Source: Rhodanobacteraceae bacterium (GTDB lineage: Bacteria; Pseudomonadota; Gammaproteobacteria; Xanthomonadales; Xanthomonadaceae). From it: a stretch of 38,108 nt of DNA. Positions 24,005 to 31,227 of the stretch are shown one piece after another. Location of the stretch: NCBI GenBank assembly GCA_024233975.1, contig JACKOX010000028.1:1-38108 (forward strand), read 5' to 3'. Under the pieces are notes generated by a model. The model worked only from the letters and a program-made list of their open reading frames with translations. It was not told the DNA's origin and did not search any database. Positions within the stretch are counted from its first letter, which is position 1. Each line of letters starts with the position of its first letter. Made by a program: the position numbers and the translations under genes.

Positions 24005-24634
24005 TCAGAACTTCACCGGATCCATGATGGCATCCAGGTTCAGGTGGTCGCAGAAGTCGAGGAAGTCATCGCGCAGGCCGGCGATATGCATGCTCGACGG
24101 CACGCCGATGGTCAGCTGTGCGGAGAACATCTCGGCGCCAGTCTGCATGGCGCGATAACGGGTGCTGTGCAGGCTTTCGATGGTGATGCCCTGACTGTCG
24201 AAGAACTCGGCCAGTTGGAACAGGATCCCGGGCTTGTCGGCCGCTACGACTTCCACGATGTAGGGCAGCAGCGTGCTCTGCAGCTCGCGCGCGCCGGTGC
24301 GGTACCAGTTGATGCGGAGGCCGTCCTTTCGATCCAGACGCCCCAGCGCCGACTCCAGCTTGGCGATGGCATCCCACGGGCCGACGGCCAAGGCAAGAAC
24401 CGAAACGTCGCGTCCCACCGTCGACAGCCGCGAGTCGGCCAGGTTGCAGCCGGCTTCGGCGATGCGACGGGTCACGGCCAGTAACGGAGAGGCTGGATGC
24501 GTGGTGAACGCGCTGATCAGCAGGTGGTTTTCGTTGCCGGGCGGTCGGGCGCTGGCGTCGGCTGATTCGTTGTTCGGCACGGGCAGTTGGTCTTCCTTGG
24601 CGCCGCGGACGGCGCGCGTCGTTGCCCGCAGCAT
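24005..24634 (-). CDS. gcvR: GcvR-like ACT-domain regulator of glycine cleavage
   Basis: A two-ACT-domain protein, about 190-209 residues depending on the start. In E. coli, GcvR binds GcvA and represses the gcv operon when glycine is scarce. The first ACT domain contains HLLISAFTTHPASPLLAVTRRIAEAGCNLADSRLS in two parts; the second has YIVEVVAADKPGILFQLAEFF and GITIESLHSTRY. The ATG at 24634 gives 209 residues; a GTG at 24580 (VPNNESADAS) gives 191, nearer the E. coli length of 190. The frame is open to 24766, but that would overlap the dapA promoter region. gcvA is not in the window. The divergent dapA neighbour and downstream bcp match the enterobacterial arrangement. Confidence 0.85.
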   Translation of the reverse strand: MLRATTRAVRGAKEDQLPVPNNESADASARPPGNENHLLISAFTTHPASPLLAVTRRIAEAGCNLADSRLSTVGRDVSVLALAVGPWDAIAKLESALGRLDRKDGLRINWYRTGARELQSTLLPYIVEVVAADKPGILFQLAEFFDSQGITIESLHSTRYRAMQTGAEMFSAQLTIGVPSSMHIAGLRDDFLDFCDHLNLDAIMDPVKF

Positions 24635-24708
24635 ACTGTTCGCCCGGCGAGGCTCGCAAGGCCGACCCGCGGGAACCCGCTGGCTGCTGAATCGCGGCGG
24701 CGGCGTGG

Positions 24709-24738
24709 TTGAGTCGCGCCGAGCATCCCCAGTACCAT
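24709..24738 (+). promoter_or_regulatory. Weak sigma70-like promoter for dapA
   Basis: TTGAGT (24709-24714), an 18-base spacer and TACCAT (24733-24738), each matching four of six consensus bases. A start near 24745 would leave a 36-base leader before the TTG start at 24781. Confidence 0.3.
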
Positions 24739-24780
24739 GCGCCGGCGCAATTCGGCGCGACAGCACACGGTTTCCGACTC

Positions 24781-25674
24781 TTGCACCTGTCTGGCAGCAT
24801 CACCGCCCTGGTCACACCCTTCACGCCGGATGGGCGTCTGGACATCGACGCCTGGCACCGCCTGCTCGAACGCCAGATCGCTGGCGGCACCAGCGCACTG
24901 GTGGTGGCGGGCTCCACCGGGGAGGCGGCGATGCTGGACGCCGATGAATACGCCACGCTGATTCGTGAAGCGGTGACCGTCGTGAATGGCCGGGTTCCGG
25001 TCTTGGCGGGTTCCGGTGCCTCCGGTACGGCGGCCACGATCCGCCTGACGCAACTGGCGACCGAGCAGGGCATCGACGCGGCGCTGGTTGTGACGCCGCC
25101 CTATGTCCGGCCGACGCAGTCCGGCCTGGTCGCGCATTTCCACGCCGTGGCCGAGCAATGTGATGTCCCGCTGGTGCTCTACAACGTGCCGGGACGCACC
25201 GGCATCGACATGAAGCCGGGCACCGTTGCCGAGCTGATTGCCCATCCGCGCATCGTTGGCCTCAAGGAAGCAGTGGGAGATCCGGATCGCTGGGCAGCGT
25301 TGTACCAGCTGCCGGGTGATGGTTTTTCCCTGCTCAGTGGGGATGACCCGACGGCTTGCCGCAGCATCATTGACGGCGCGGATGGCTGCATTTCCGTGGC
25401 TTCCAACATCGTGCCTGGCACGTTTTCGCGCCTTTGTGCAGCTGCGGCGACAGGTGAATCAGAGCTTGCCAATTCCATCGACGGCGAGCTTGCGGCACTC
25501 TATGCGTTCCTGGGTGTCGAACCGAACCCCATTCCGGCGAAGGCGCTGCTGTCTGCGATGTCACTGTGCGCCGATGAATTGCGCCTGCCGCTGCAGCCCT
25601 TGTCGGGGAAATACGATGGTGCGCTGGCCGAAATGGCTGCCCGCGTCGCCCAACTTGAATCGACCTTTGCCTGA
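24781..25674 (+). CDS. dapA: 4-hydroxy-tetrahydrodipicolinate synthase
   Basis: Condenses pyruvate with aspartate semialdehyde, the first committed step of lysine and diaminopimelate synthesis. The 297-residue protein starts at TTG 24781 so that SGSITALVTPFTPDGRLD lines up with the family start. The frame extends to an ATG at 24709, but that part has no counterpart. Landmarks are GSTGEAAMLDADEYA, TPPYVRPTQSGLVAHF, the catalytic tyrosine in LYNVPGRTG, and the Schiff-base lysine in VGLKEAVGDPDRW, plus LSGDD and VEPNPIPAKALL. It is divergent from gcvR and upstream of bamC (39 bases), the same dapA-bamC pairing as in E. coli. The tail is close to the usual length of 292. Confidence 0.94.
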   Translation: MHLSGSITALVTPFTPDGRLDIDAWHRLLERQIAGGTSALVVAGSTGEAAMLDADEYATLIREAVTVVNGRVPVLAGSGASGTAATIRLTQLATEQGIDAALVVTPPYVRPTQSGLVAHFHAVAEQCDVPLVLYNVPGRTGIDMKPGTVAELIAHPRIVGLKEAVGDPDRWAALYQLPGDGFSLLSGDDPTACRSIIDGADGCISVASNIVPGTFSRLCAAAATGESELANSIDGELAALYAFLGVEPNPIPAKALLSAMSLCADELRLPLQPLSGKYDGALAEMAARVAQLESTFA

Positions 25675-25713
25675 CGGGTCGCCTGATCGCCCGTCGAATT
25701 CTGGAGAACCTGC

Positions 25714-26193
25714 ATGACCGTGAACCGTTTCGTTTCCCGTACCGCCATCGCCACCGCGCTGGTCGCCCTGCTGTCGGTGGGTGGCTGCAGCTGGCTCAAG
25801 CGCGGTAGCGGTTATGAGCAGAGTCCCGAGAACCGACCGCTGGAAGTGCCGCCGGACCTGGACAGCCCGGCCGTCGATACCAGCATGGCGATCCCGGATA
25901 CCAACCTGGCGTCGCAGCGTGCCGGCCAGTTCGTGCAGCTGTTCGACAACGTCGATACCGCCTGGGACCGCCTTGGCACCGAGCTCGACGCGATGGACGG
26001 CGTGCAGGTCAAGGAGCGCTCCAAGCTGCTGTCGGTCTACACCGTGCAGTTCCAGGGCCAGGAATTCCTGCTGCGTATCCGTGCCGAGGGGCAGGGCAGC
26101 CGCATCACCGCGGTGGGCCAGGATGGCCAACAGCTCAACACCGGCTTTGCCCGCCAGCTGCTCGACGCGCTTCGTGCACGCCTGACCGGCTGA
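25714..26193 (+). CDS. bamC: Short BamC-like outer-membrane lipoprotein
   Basis: A 159-residue lipoprotein with a signal peptide and lipobox VGGC (Cys near residue 25). Full BamC in E. coli is 344 residues with two helix-grip domains. Here the mature part opens with SGYEQSPENRPLEVPPDLD, an unfolded segment like that by which BamC contacts BamD, then has a single helix-grip domain (FDNVDTAWDRLGTEL, FLLRIRAEGQGSRI, GQDGQQLNTGFARQLLDAL). The first domain is missing. Position directly after dapA is the main support for the BamC call; by sequence alone it is a lipoprotein with a BamC-like C-terminal domain. GGAG sits 8 bases before the ATG, and a bidirectional terminator follows. Confidence 0.7.
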   Translation: MTVNRFVSRTAIATALVALLSVGGCSWLKRGSGYEQSPENRPLEVPPDLDSPAVDTSMAIPDTNLASQRAGQFVQLFDNVDTAWDRLGTELDAMDGVQVKERSKLLSVYTVQFQGQEFLLRIRAEGQGSRITAVGQDGQQLNTGFARQLLDALRARLTG

Positions 26194-26213
26194 GCGCTGC
26201 CCACGGGCGCATG

Positions 26214-26249
26214 AAAAAAGCCGGGGCGTTTCGCGCTCCGGCTTTTTCT
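26214..26249. terminator. Bidirectional intrinsic terminator between bamC and fdxA
   Basis: AAAAAGCCGG (26215-26224) pairs with CCGGCTTTTT (26238-26247), with further pairing inside and a small loop. The A-run on one side and T-run on the other allow it to terminate both converging genes. Confidence 0.9.
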
Positions 26250-26293
26250 TGTCGGCATTCCGTCGTGAATCGACTGCTGGATCAGCTGCTGGG

Positions 26294-26617
26294 TCAGCGT
26301 TCCAGCAACGGCAACTTGTCCGGTTTGCCGTCCCAGTCGGCGGCGTCGGCCGGCGGGTCCTTGCGCACGGTGATTACCGGCCACTGCGGCGACAGCTCGG
26401 CATTGAGCGCGATGAAGTGTTCCTGGCCGGCCGGGACATCGTCCTCCGGATAGATCGCATTCGCCGGGCATTCGGGCTCGCAGAGGGTGCAGTCGATGCA
26501 CTCGTCCGGATCGATCACCAGGAAATTCGGGCCTTCATGGAAGCAGTCCACCGGACAGACTTCGACGCAGTCGGTGTACTTGCATTTGATGCAGTTCTCG
26601 GTAACGACGAAAGGCAT
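26294..26617 (-). CDS. fdxA: Seven-iron ferredoxin FdxA
   Basis: A 107-residue electron carrier with one [3Fe-4S] and one [4Fe-4S] cluster. The cluster cysteines are all in place: C9-x2-C12-x4-C17-x3-C21-P, C25, and the second group in ECIDCTLCEPECPANAI. The sequence follows Azotobacter vinelandii ferredoxin I closely through its length (FVVTENCIKCKYTDC, FHEGPNFLVIDPDEC, DWDGKPDKLPLLER). It starts at ATG 26617, 35 bases after the tRNA-Glu 3' end in the same direction, so transcripts from the tRNA promoter may read into it. Redox partner unknown. Confidence 0.95.
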   Translation of the reverse strand: MPFVVTENCIKCKYTDCVEVCPVDCFHEGPNFLVIDPDECIDCTLCEPECPANAIYPEDDVPAGQEHFIALNAELSPQWPVITVRKDPPADAADWDGKPDKLPLLER

Positions 26618-26652
26618 CGGCTCGCCAGAACGTGAGGAGAAGGAGGTTCGCT

Positions 26653-26727
26653 GGCGCTCCCTACGGGACTCGAACCCGTGTTTCAGCCTTGAGAGGGCCG
26701 CGTCCTAGACCGCTAGACGAAGGGAGC
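26653..26727 (-). tRNA. tRNA-Glu (anticodon CTC)
   Basis: The minus strand reads a full tRNA: acceptor GCTCCCT / AGGGAGC, D-arm with GTCTAGCGGTCTAGGAC, anticodon arm CGGCC-CTCTCAA-GGCTG (anticodon CTC at loop positions 3-5, one G-T pair in the stem), T-arm ACGGG-TTCGAGT-CCCGT, discriminator G and encoded CCA at 26653-26655. It decodes GAG. A good promoter lies at 26756-26783. Confidence 0.95.
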
Positions 26728-26755
26728 GCATTGAGAAGCGCGAACATGAACGGCT

Positions 26756-26783
26756 AGTATAGCAGTGCAACATTTTCTGGCAA
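26756..26783 (-). promoter_or_regulatory. Promoter of tRNA-Glu
   Basis: On the minus strand TTGCCA (26783-26778), a 16-base spacer and TATACT (26761-26756). The start would be near 26749, about 22 bases before the mature tRNA. It may also drive fdxA. Confidence 0.75.
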
Positions 26784-26921
26784 TCACTTTTCGACGGTCA
26801 AAACGTCCTTCCCGGGGCGGTCACCGTTGGTCCGAAACACCGGGTGCGACGCAGCGCGCCGATCCCACAGCAACAGGCACGCCTGATCCATGAGCAACCA
26901 CTGCGGCAGTGGCCGCGACGC

Positions 26922-28262
26922 ATGAGCCATCATTCCGACCGGCCGCTTCCATCCGTGAAGCACGACGTCATCGAACGGGGCGACCACGGCATCTCGCGCA
27001 AGCAGATCAGCCCGAACGCGCTGCGCGTCCTCTATCGACTGAAGGATGGCGGTTTCGACGCCTACCTGGTCGGCGGCGCCGTGCGCGACCTGCTGATCGG
27101 CGGTGCCCCCAAGGACTTTGACGTGGCCACCAACGCCACGCCGGAAGAGGTCAAGCACCTGTTCCGCAACTGCCGCCTGATCGGTCGCCGCTTCCGCTTG
27201 GCGCACGTCATGTTCGGGCGCGAGATCATCGAGGTGGCGACATTCCGCGCCAACAGCGATGACGGCAGCGGCGATCGCGAAATGGAAGGTGGGCGGCTGG
27301 TTCGTGACAACGTCTACGGCAGCATCGAGGAAGATGCGGTGCGCCGCGACTTCACCGCCAATGCGCTGTACTACAACATCGAGGACTTCAGCGTCCGCGA
27401 TTTCGTCGGTGGCTACGAGGATGTCCGGCATCGCGTGCTGCGGCTGATCGGTGAGCCGGAAGACCGCTATCGCGAGGATCCAGTGCGCATGCTGCGAGCG
27501 GTGCGGTTGGCGTCCAAGCTGGACTTCCGCATCGATGTCGCCGCCGCCGAGCCGATTCCTCGCCTTGCCGGACTGCTCAACGAGTCGTCGTCGGCGAGAC
27601 TGTTCGATGAATCGCTGAAACTGTTCATGGCCGGCCACGCCGAGGCCAGCTGGCTGGGACTGGAGACTCACGGCCTGTTGCCGGCGCTGTTCCCCGACAG
27701 TTCGGCGGCGTTGAGGGCCGATGAAACCGGTGGGCTGCGTCGTCTTTTGCTGACCGCCCTGCGCAACACTGATGCGCGGATTCGCGAAGATCGCCCGGTG
27801 ACGCCGGCATTCCTGTTTGCCGCGCTGTTGTGGCCTGCCTACGCCGCGGAACTGGCATCGCTTGAAGCGGGCGGCCTCGAAGTGCATCTGGCCCAGCAAC
27901 GCGCGGCGGACCGCGTGGTGATGCATCAGGTCCAGCGCATTGCGTTGCCGCGGCGGTTTTCCATTCCGATGCAGGAAATCTGGATGCTGCAGGCGCGCTT
28001 CCCGGATCGCCGGCGCAAGCGGGTGTTCCGGTTGCTGTCGCATCCGCGTTTTCGCGCGGCCTATGATTTTCTGGAGCTGCGCCAGCAGGCGGAACCGGAG
28101 CTGGCCGACGAAGTGGCCTTCTGGCGTGACGCGCAGGAACTGAGCGGTGATCAGCTTTCCGCCCGGCTGGGTCCGCCGCGTTCCGGCGGTGGTGACCCGC
28201 AGCCTTCGCGCAAGCGTCGCCGTCGTCGTCGTCGCAAGCCCGCCAGCGAAAGCAGCGAATGA
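26922..28262 (+). CDS. pcnB: Poly(A) polymerase I
   Basis: Adds poly(A) tails to RNA 3' ends, which speeds RNA decay; the family also includes tRNA nucleotidyltransferase. From ATG 26922 the protein is 446 residues. The class II nucleotidyltransferase signature is AYLVGGAVRDLLIGGAPKDFDVATNAT (read in two parts), with the D-F-D pair as catalytic acids, followed by RRFRLAHVMFGREIIEVATFR and EDAVRRDFTANALYY and RYREDPVRMLRAVRLASKL. The tail is a run of basic residues (RKRRRRRRRKPASESSE), as in E. coli PcnB and suited to RNA binding; that tail separates it from CCA-adding enzymes. The frame is open to 26844, but the family start is near 26922. Its stop overlaps folK (ATGA). Confidence 0.93.
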   Translation: MSHHSDRPLPSVKHDVIERGDHGISRKQISPNALRVLYRLKDGGFDAYLVGGAVRDLLIGGAPKDFDVATNATPEEVKHLFRNCRLIGRRFRLAHVMFGREIIEVATFRANSDDGSGDREMEGGRLVRDNVYGSIEEDAVRRDFTANALYYNIEDFSVRDFVGGYEDVRHRVLRLIGEPEDRYREDPVRMLRAVRLASKLDFRIDVAAAEPIPRLAGLLNESSSARLFDESLKLFMAGHAEASWLGLETHGLLPALFPDSSAALRADETGGLRRLLLTALRNTDARIREDRPVTPAFLFAALLWPAYAAELASLEAGGLEVHLAQQRAADRVVMHQVQRIALPRRFSIPMQEIWMLQARFPDRRRKRVFRLLSHPRFRAAYDFLELRQQAEPELADEVAFWRDAQELSGDQLSARLGPPRSGGGDPQPSRKRRRRRRRKPASESSE

Positions 28263-28759
28263 GCACATCCGGGTCGACGCGCCCGACGATCTACATCGCA
28301 CTGGGAAGCAACCAGGACGAACCTGTCGTCCAGATTGACCGTGCGTTGGCCACGCTGGATGCTCACGACGCCATCCGCGTGGTTGCCGTGTCGCGGCTCT
28401 ACCGCACGCCGCCCTGGGGCGTTGTCGAGCAGCCGCCGTTCGTCAATGCGGCGGCGCGATTGGAAACGTCGCTCTCGCCGGAGTCCCTGCTCGACGTGCT
28501 GGTTTCCGTCGAGCAGGCCGCCGGCCGGCAGCGGACGCTGCGCTGGGGGCCGCGCAGTCTCGATCTTGACCTGCTCCTGTATGGCGATGAATGCCTCGAT
28601 ACGGAGCGCCTGCAGCTGCCGCATCCACGCATGCACGAGCGCGCTTTCGTACTGGTGCCATTGCTCGACATCGCAGCGGATATCATCATCCCAGCCCGTG
28701 GACGCGCCACTGATCTGCTGGCCGAGGTAGATCGAAGCGGTATCGAAGCGATACGCTAG
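28259..28759 (+). CDS. folK: 2-amino-4-hydroxy-6-hydroxymethyldihydropteridine pyrophosphokinase
   Basis: Transfers pyrophosphate from ATP to the pterin in folate synthesis. The 166-residue protein has the family landmarks TIYIALGSNQDEPVVQI, SRLYRTPPWGVVEQPPFVNAA, the catalytic-loop sequence RWGPRSLDLDLLLYGD and PHPRMHERAFVLVPLLDIA. It overlaps the pcnB stop by four bases (ATGA), the same gene order as in E. coli, and panB follows after 46 bases, so pcnB-folK-panB-panC likely form one operon. Confidence 0.95.
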   Translation: MSTSGSTRPTIYIALGSNQDEPVVQIDRALATLDAHDAIRVVAVSRLYRTPPWGVVEQPPFVNAAARLETSLSPESLLDVLVSVEQAAGRQRTLRWGPRSLDLDLLLYGDECLDTERLQLPHPRMHERAFVLVPLLDIAADIIIPARGRATDLLAEVDRSGIEAIR

Positions 28760-28805
28760 ACAGCTTGCTGCGCAGCAGCATCGACCCACACCGGAAGCCG
28801 ACGCC

Positions 28806-29633
28806 ATGTACGCCGGAGACGCCGCGCCGCCGCGCAAACCTGTAACCGTTCCCATGCTTCGCGAGTTCAAGCGCGACCGGCAGCGCATCACCATGCTGAC
28901 CGCCTATGACGCCAGTTTCGCTGCCGCCATGGACGAGGCGGGCATCGACGCCGTGCTGGTGGGAGACTCACTGGGCAACGTGGTGCAGGGCCGCCGCACG
29001 ACCCTGCCGGTCACCGTCGATGACATGGTCTATCACTGTGCCGCGGTGTCGCGCGGCCTGAAGGCGGCGCTGCTGGTCGGCGACCTGCCGTTCCAGAGTT
29101 ATGCCACGCCGGATCGTGCGCTGGATTCCTCGCATCGGCTGATGGCCGAGGGTGGCGCCGCGATGGTCAAGCTGGAGGGCGCCGGACCGCTGCTGGAGTG
29201 CATCGAATTCCTCACCCGTCGGGATATTCCGGTCTGCGCGCATCTTGGTTTGACGCCGCAGTCGGTGCGCAAGATGGGTGGCTATCGGGTCCAGGGTCGT
29301 GGTGATGAAGCCGCGGCCAGGCTGCGCGCCGACGCGCTGGCCATACAGGATGCGGGCGCCGAGTTGCTGGTGCTGGAATGTGTGCCGAATGCCGTGGCTG
29401 CCGCGATCACCGCCGAGCTGCAGATTCCGGTGATCGGTATCGGCGCCGGCGTGGCCTGCGACGGTCAGGTGTTGGTGATGCACGACATGCTGGGCGTCGC
29501 CATGGGTCGGCGCCCGCGCTTCGTGAAGGACTTCCTCGGCGAGGGCGGCTCGATCCGCGGCGCCATCCGCGCTTACATCGACGCCGTGCGTGACGGGAGC
29601 TTTCCCGACGCCGAACACAGCTACGAGTCATGA
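28806..29633 (+). CDS. panB: 3-methyl-2-oxobutanoate hydroxymethyltransferase
   Basis: Forms ketopantoate, the first step of pantothenate synthesis, from 3-methyl-2-oxobutanoate and methylene-tetrahydrofolate. The 275-residue protein contains ITMLTAYDASFAAAMDEAGID, VLVGDSLGNVVQG (metal-binding region), DLPFQSYATPDRAL, KLEGAGPLLECIEFL, HLGLTPQSVRKMGGYRVQGR and VPVIGIGAGVACDGQVLVMHDMLG-like sequence (as IPVIGIGAGVACDGQVLV). The ATG at 28806 reads MYAGDAAPPRKPVTV. Its stop overlaps panC by four bases (ATGA). Confidence 0.95.
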   Translation: MYAGDAAPPRKPVTVPMLREFKRDRQRITMLTAYDASFAAAMDEAGIDAVLVGDSLGNVVQGRRTTLPVTVDDMVYHCAAVSRGLKAALLVGDLPFQSYATPDRALDSSHRLMAEGGAAMVKLEGAGPLLECIEFLTRRDIPVCAHLGLTPQSVRKMGGYRVQGRGDEAAARLRADALAIQDAGAELLVLECVPNAVAAAITAELQIPVIGIGAGVACDGQVLVMHDMLGVAMGRRPRFVKDFLGEGGSIRGAIRAYIDAVRDGSFPDAEHSYES

Positions 29634-30481
29634 AGACCGCCAGGACGGTTGCCGAGCTTCGGGCGCAGATCGGCGAATGGCGTGGCGCCGGAAAGCGCAT
29701 CGGCTTCGTGCCGACCATGGGCAATCTTCACGCCGGGCATTTCTCGCTGATCCGCCAGGCGCGCGAGTCCGCCGACAAGGTGGTTGCCAGCATCTTCGTG
29801 AATCCCAGCCAGTTCGGGCCCAACGAGGACTTCGACCGCTATCCGCGCACCCCGGACGCCGACGCCGAAAGGCTGGATCGCGAGGGCTGCGATCTGCTGT
29901 TCCTTCCGTCGGTGGACGAGATGTACCCGCTGGGCGTGGGGAGCCGTGTGCGCATGGATGTGCCGTCCTTGACCGGGATTCTCTGCGGCGCCAGTCGTCC
30001 CGGGCATTTCGACGGCGTCTGTACCGTGGTGTCCCGGCTGTTCAACCAGGTGCAGCCGGATGTCGCCGTTTTCGGGCAGAAGGACTACCAGCAACTGGCG
30101 ATCCTCCGCCATATGGTGCGTGACCTGGCCTTTCCCATTGACGTCCAGGGAGCACCGACGAGTCGCGAGGCCGACGGCCTGGCGATGAGCTCCCGCAACC
30201 AGTACCTCACGCCCGAACAGCGTGCCGTTGCCCCGCTGATCCAGCAGACCCTGCATTGGCTGGCGGGCCGGGTAGCGGCGGGCGAGGGCATCGTCGCCAC
30301 ATTGCAGGCCGCGCGTGCGCGTCTGGCTGATGCCGGGTTCGAGGTCGACTACGTGGCGGTGCGTCGTGCCGACCTCGCACCGGCCACCGAGGGCGTGCCC
30401 GAAGAGCGCGTCGCGCTGGCGGCGGCGAAACTGGGCAATACCCGCCTCATCGACAATCTGGTCTTCGTGCCCGCCCTGTGA
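29630..30481 (+). CDS. panC: Pantothenate synthetase
   Basis: Joins pantoate and beta-alanine with ATP to make pantothenate. The 283-residue protein has the nucleotidylyl-transferase motif VPTMGNLHAGHFSLIRQAR (HxGH: H-A-G-H), then SIFVNPSQFGPNEDFDRYPR, CGASRPGHFDGVCTVV, FGQKDYQQLAILRHMV and the second signature GLAMSSRNQYL. Length matches E. coli PanC (283). It overlaps panB by four bases and is the last gene before a 356-base gap; transcription probably ends at the terminator at 30630-30660. Confidence 0.96.
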   Translation: MKTARTVAELRAQIGEWRGAGKRIGFVPTMGNLHAGHFSLIRQARESADKVVASIFVNPSQFGPNEDFDRYPRTPDADAERLDREGCDLLFLPSVDEMYPLGVGSRVRMDVPSLTGILCGASRPGHFDGVCTVVSRLFNQVQPDVAVFGQKDYQQLAILRHMVRDLAFPIDVQGAPTSREADGLAMSSRNQYLTPEQRAVAPLIQQTLHWLAGRVAAGEGIVATLQAARARLADAGFEVDYVAVRRADLAPATEGVPEERVALAAAKLGNTRLIDNLVFVPAL

Positions 30482-30660
30482 CCGCCGTCACGACAGGTTG
30501 TCTGGGTAGTAGCTTTTCCCCAACGACTGTTGTAAGCTTGCAACCGCAGTCGGGTTCTGCGACAGATTTTGGCGCTGTCCCGACAGCTAGCAGGGCGCAT
30601 TGTTCAAGGTAATCGTCACTCCGATTAGCCCCTCGCACCTCTGGTGCGAGGGTTTTTTTT
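30482..30660 (+). ncRNA. Candidate structured RNA or long 3' UTR between panC and panD
   Basis: The bases between panC and the terminator are full of inverted repeats. CGACTG (30524-30529) pairs with CAGTCG (30547-30552), enclosing the near-palindrome GTTGTAAGCTTGCAAC (30529-30544). GACAG (30561-30565) can pair with CTGTC (30575-30579). TAATCG (30610-30615) pairs with CGATTA (30622-30627) around a TCACTC loop, and the strong terminator stem follows. There is no open frame with coding character. No clear promoter is visible for an independent transcript, so this may be a 3'-UTR-derived small RNA of the pcnB-panC operon. It matches no family I know. Confidence 0.4.
30630..30660 (+). terminator. 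Strong intrinsic terminator downstream of panC
   Basis: CCCTCGCACC (30630-30639), loop TCT, GGTGCGAGGG (30643-30652), then eight T at 30653-30660. A perfect 10-base stem and a perfect T-run, so panD must use its own promoter or read-through. Confidence 0.95.
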
Positions 30661-30753
30661 GCCTGCAGATCGCGAAAAGCACCTGTAATGCATTGATTTA
30701 AAAGTCATATGCGATAACAGGTATCCGCTGTCGCATCTTCGTATCGATCGCCT

Positions 30754-30762
30754 TGATACAAT
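30754..30762 (+). promoter_or_regulatory. Extended -10 promoter candidate for panD
   Basis: TG-A-TACAAT fits the extended -10 pattern TGnTATAAT with one mismatch. No good -35 box is visible. Transcription would begin near 30769, about 70 bases before panD. That leader can form TGTTG / CAACA pairing around a T-rich loop. Confidence 0.45.
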
Positions 30763-30837
30763 TGATGGGCGCCGGGAAAGGCGCTGTTGTGTTTTTGCAA
30801 CACGGCCGCTCGCTGTCGACAACCCGGGAATCCCGCC

Positions 30838-31218
30838 ATGCTGCTGAACGTCCTCAAGGCCAAGATCCATCGCGCCACCGTTACCCACGCCGAACTGCAC
30901 TACGAGGGCAGCTGCGCCATTGATGGTCGCTTGTTGGATATCTCGGGTATCCGCGAATACGAGCAGGTGCATGTGTTCAACATCAACAATGGCCAGCGCT
31001 TCGTCACCTATGCGATCCGCGCCGAAGAGGGCAGCGGCATCATTTCGGTGAATGGCGCCGCCGCGCACCGCGCTGGTGTTGGTGACCTGGTCATCATCTG
31101 TGCCTACGGACAGCTTGAGGAGGCCAGAATGGCGACGTTCAAGCCGAACCTGATTTATGTGGATGGCGACAACAAGCTGACCCACACCAACGATTCCATC
31201 CCGGCGCAGGCGGCCTGA
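30838..31218 (+). CDS. panD: Aspartate 1-decarboxylase
   Basis: Makes beta-alanine for pantothenate. The 126-residue proenzyme begins MLLNVLKAKIHRATVTHAEL. Self-cleavage occurs at G24-S25 in HYEGSCAID, turning the serine into the pyruvoyl group. Conserved blocks EYEQVHVFNINNGQRFVTYAI, GIISVNGAAAHRAGVGDLVII and a C-terminal KPNLIYVDGDNKL are present. The frame is open to 30787, but that part is cysteine-rich and unlike the family. With panB and panC just upstream the window has the whole route from ketoisovalerate and aspartate to pantothenate except ketopantoate reductase (panE). pgi follows after nine bases. Confidence 0.96.
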   Translation: MLLNVLKAKIHRATVTHAELHYEGSCAIDGRLLDISGIREYEQVHVFNINNGQRFVTYAIRAEEGSGIISVNGAAAHRAGVGDLVIICAYGQLEEARMATFKPNLIYVDGDNKLTHTNDSIPAQAA

Positions 31219-31227
31219 GGCCAGGTC

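Noticed and set aside
26784..28301. 505-codon minus-strand open frame opposite pcnB
   Set aside because: It is antisense to a clear pcnB and has the shadow composition (Arg, Gln, Ala, His) without any motif.
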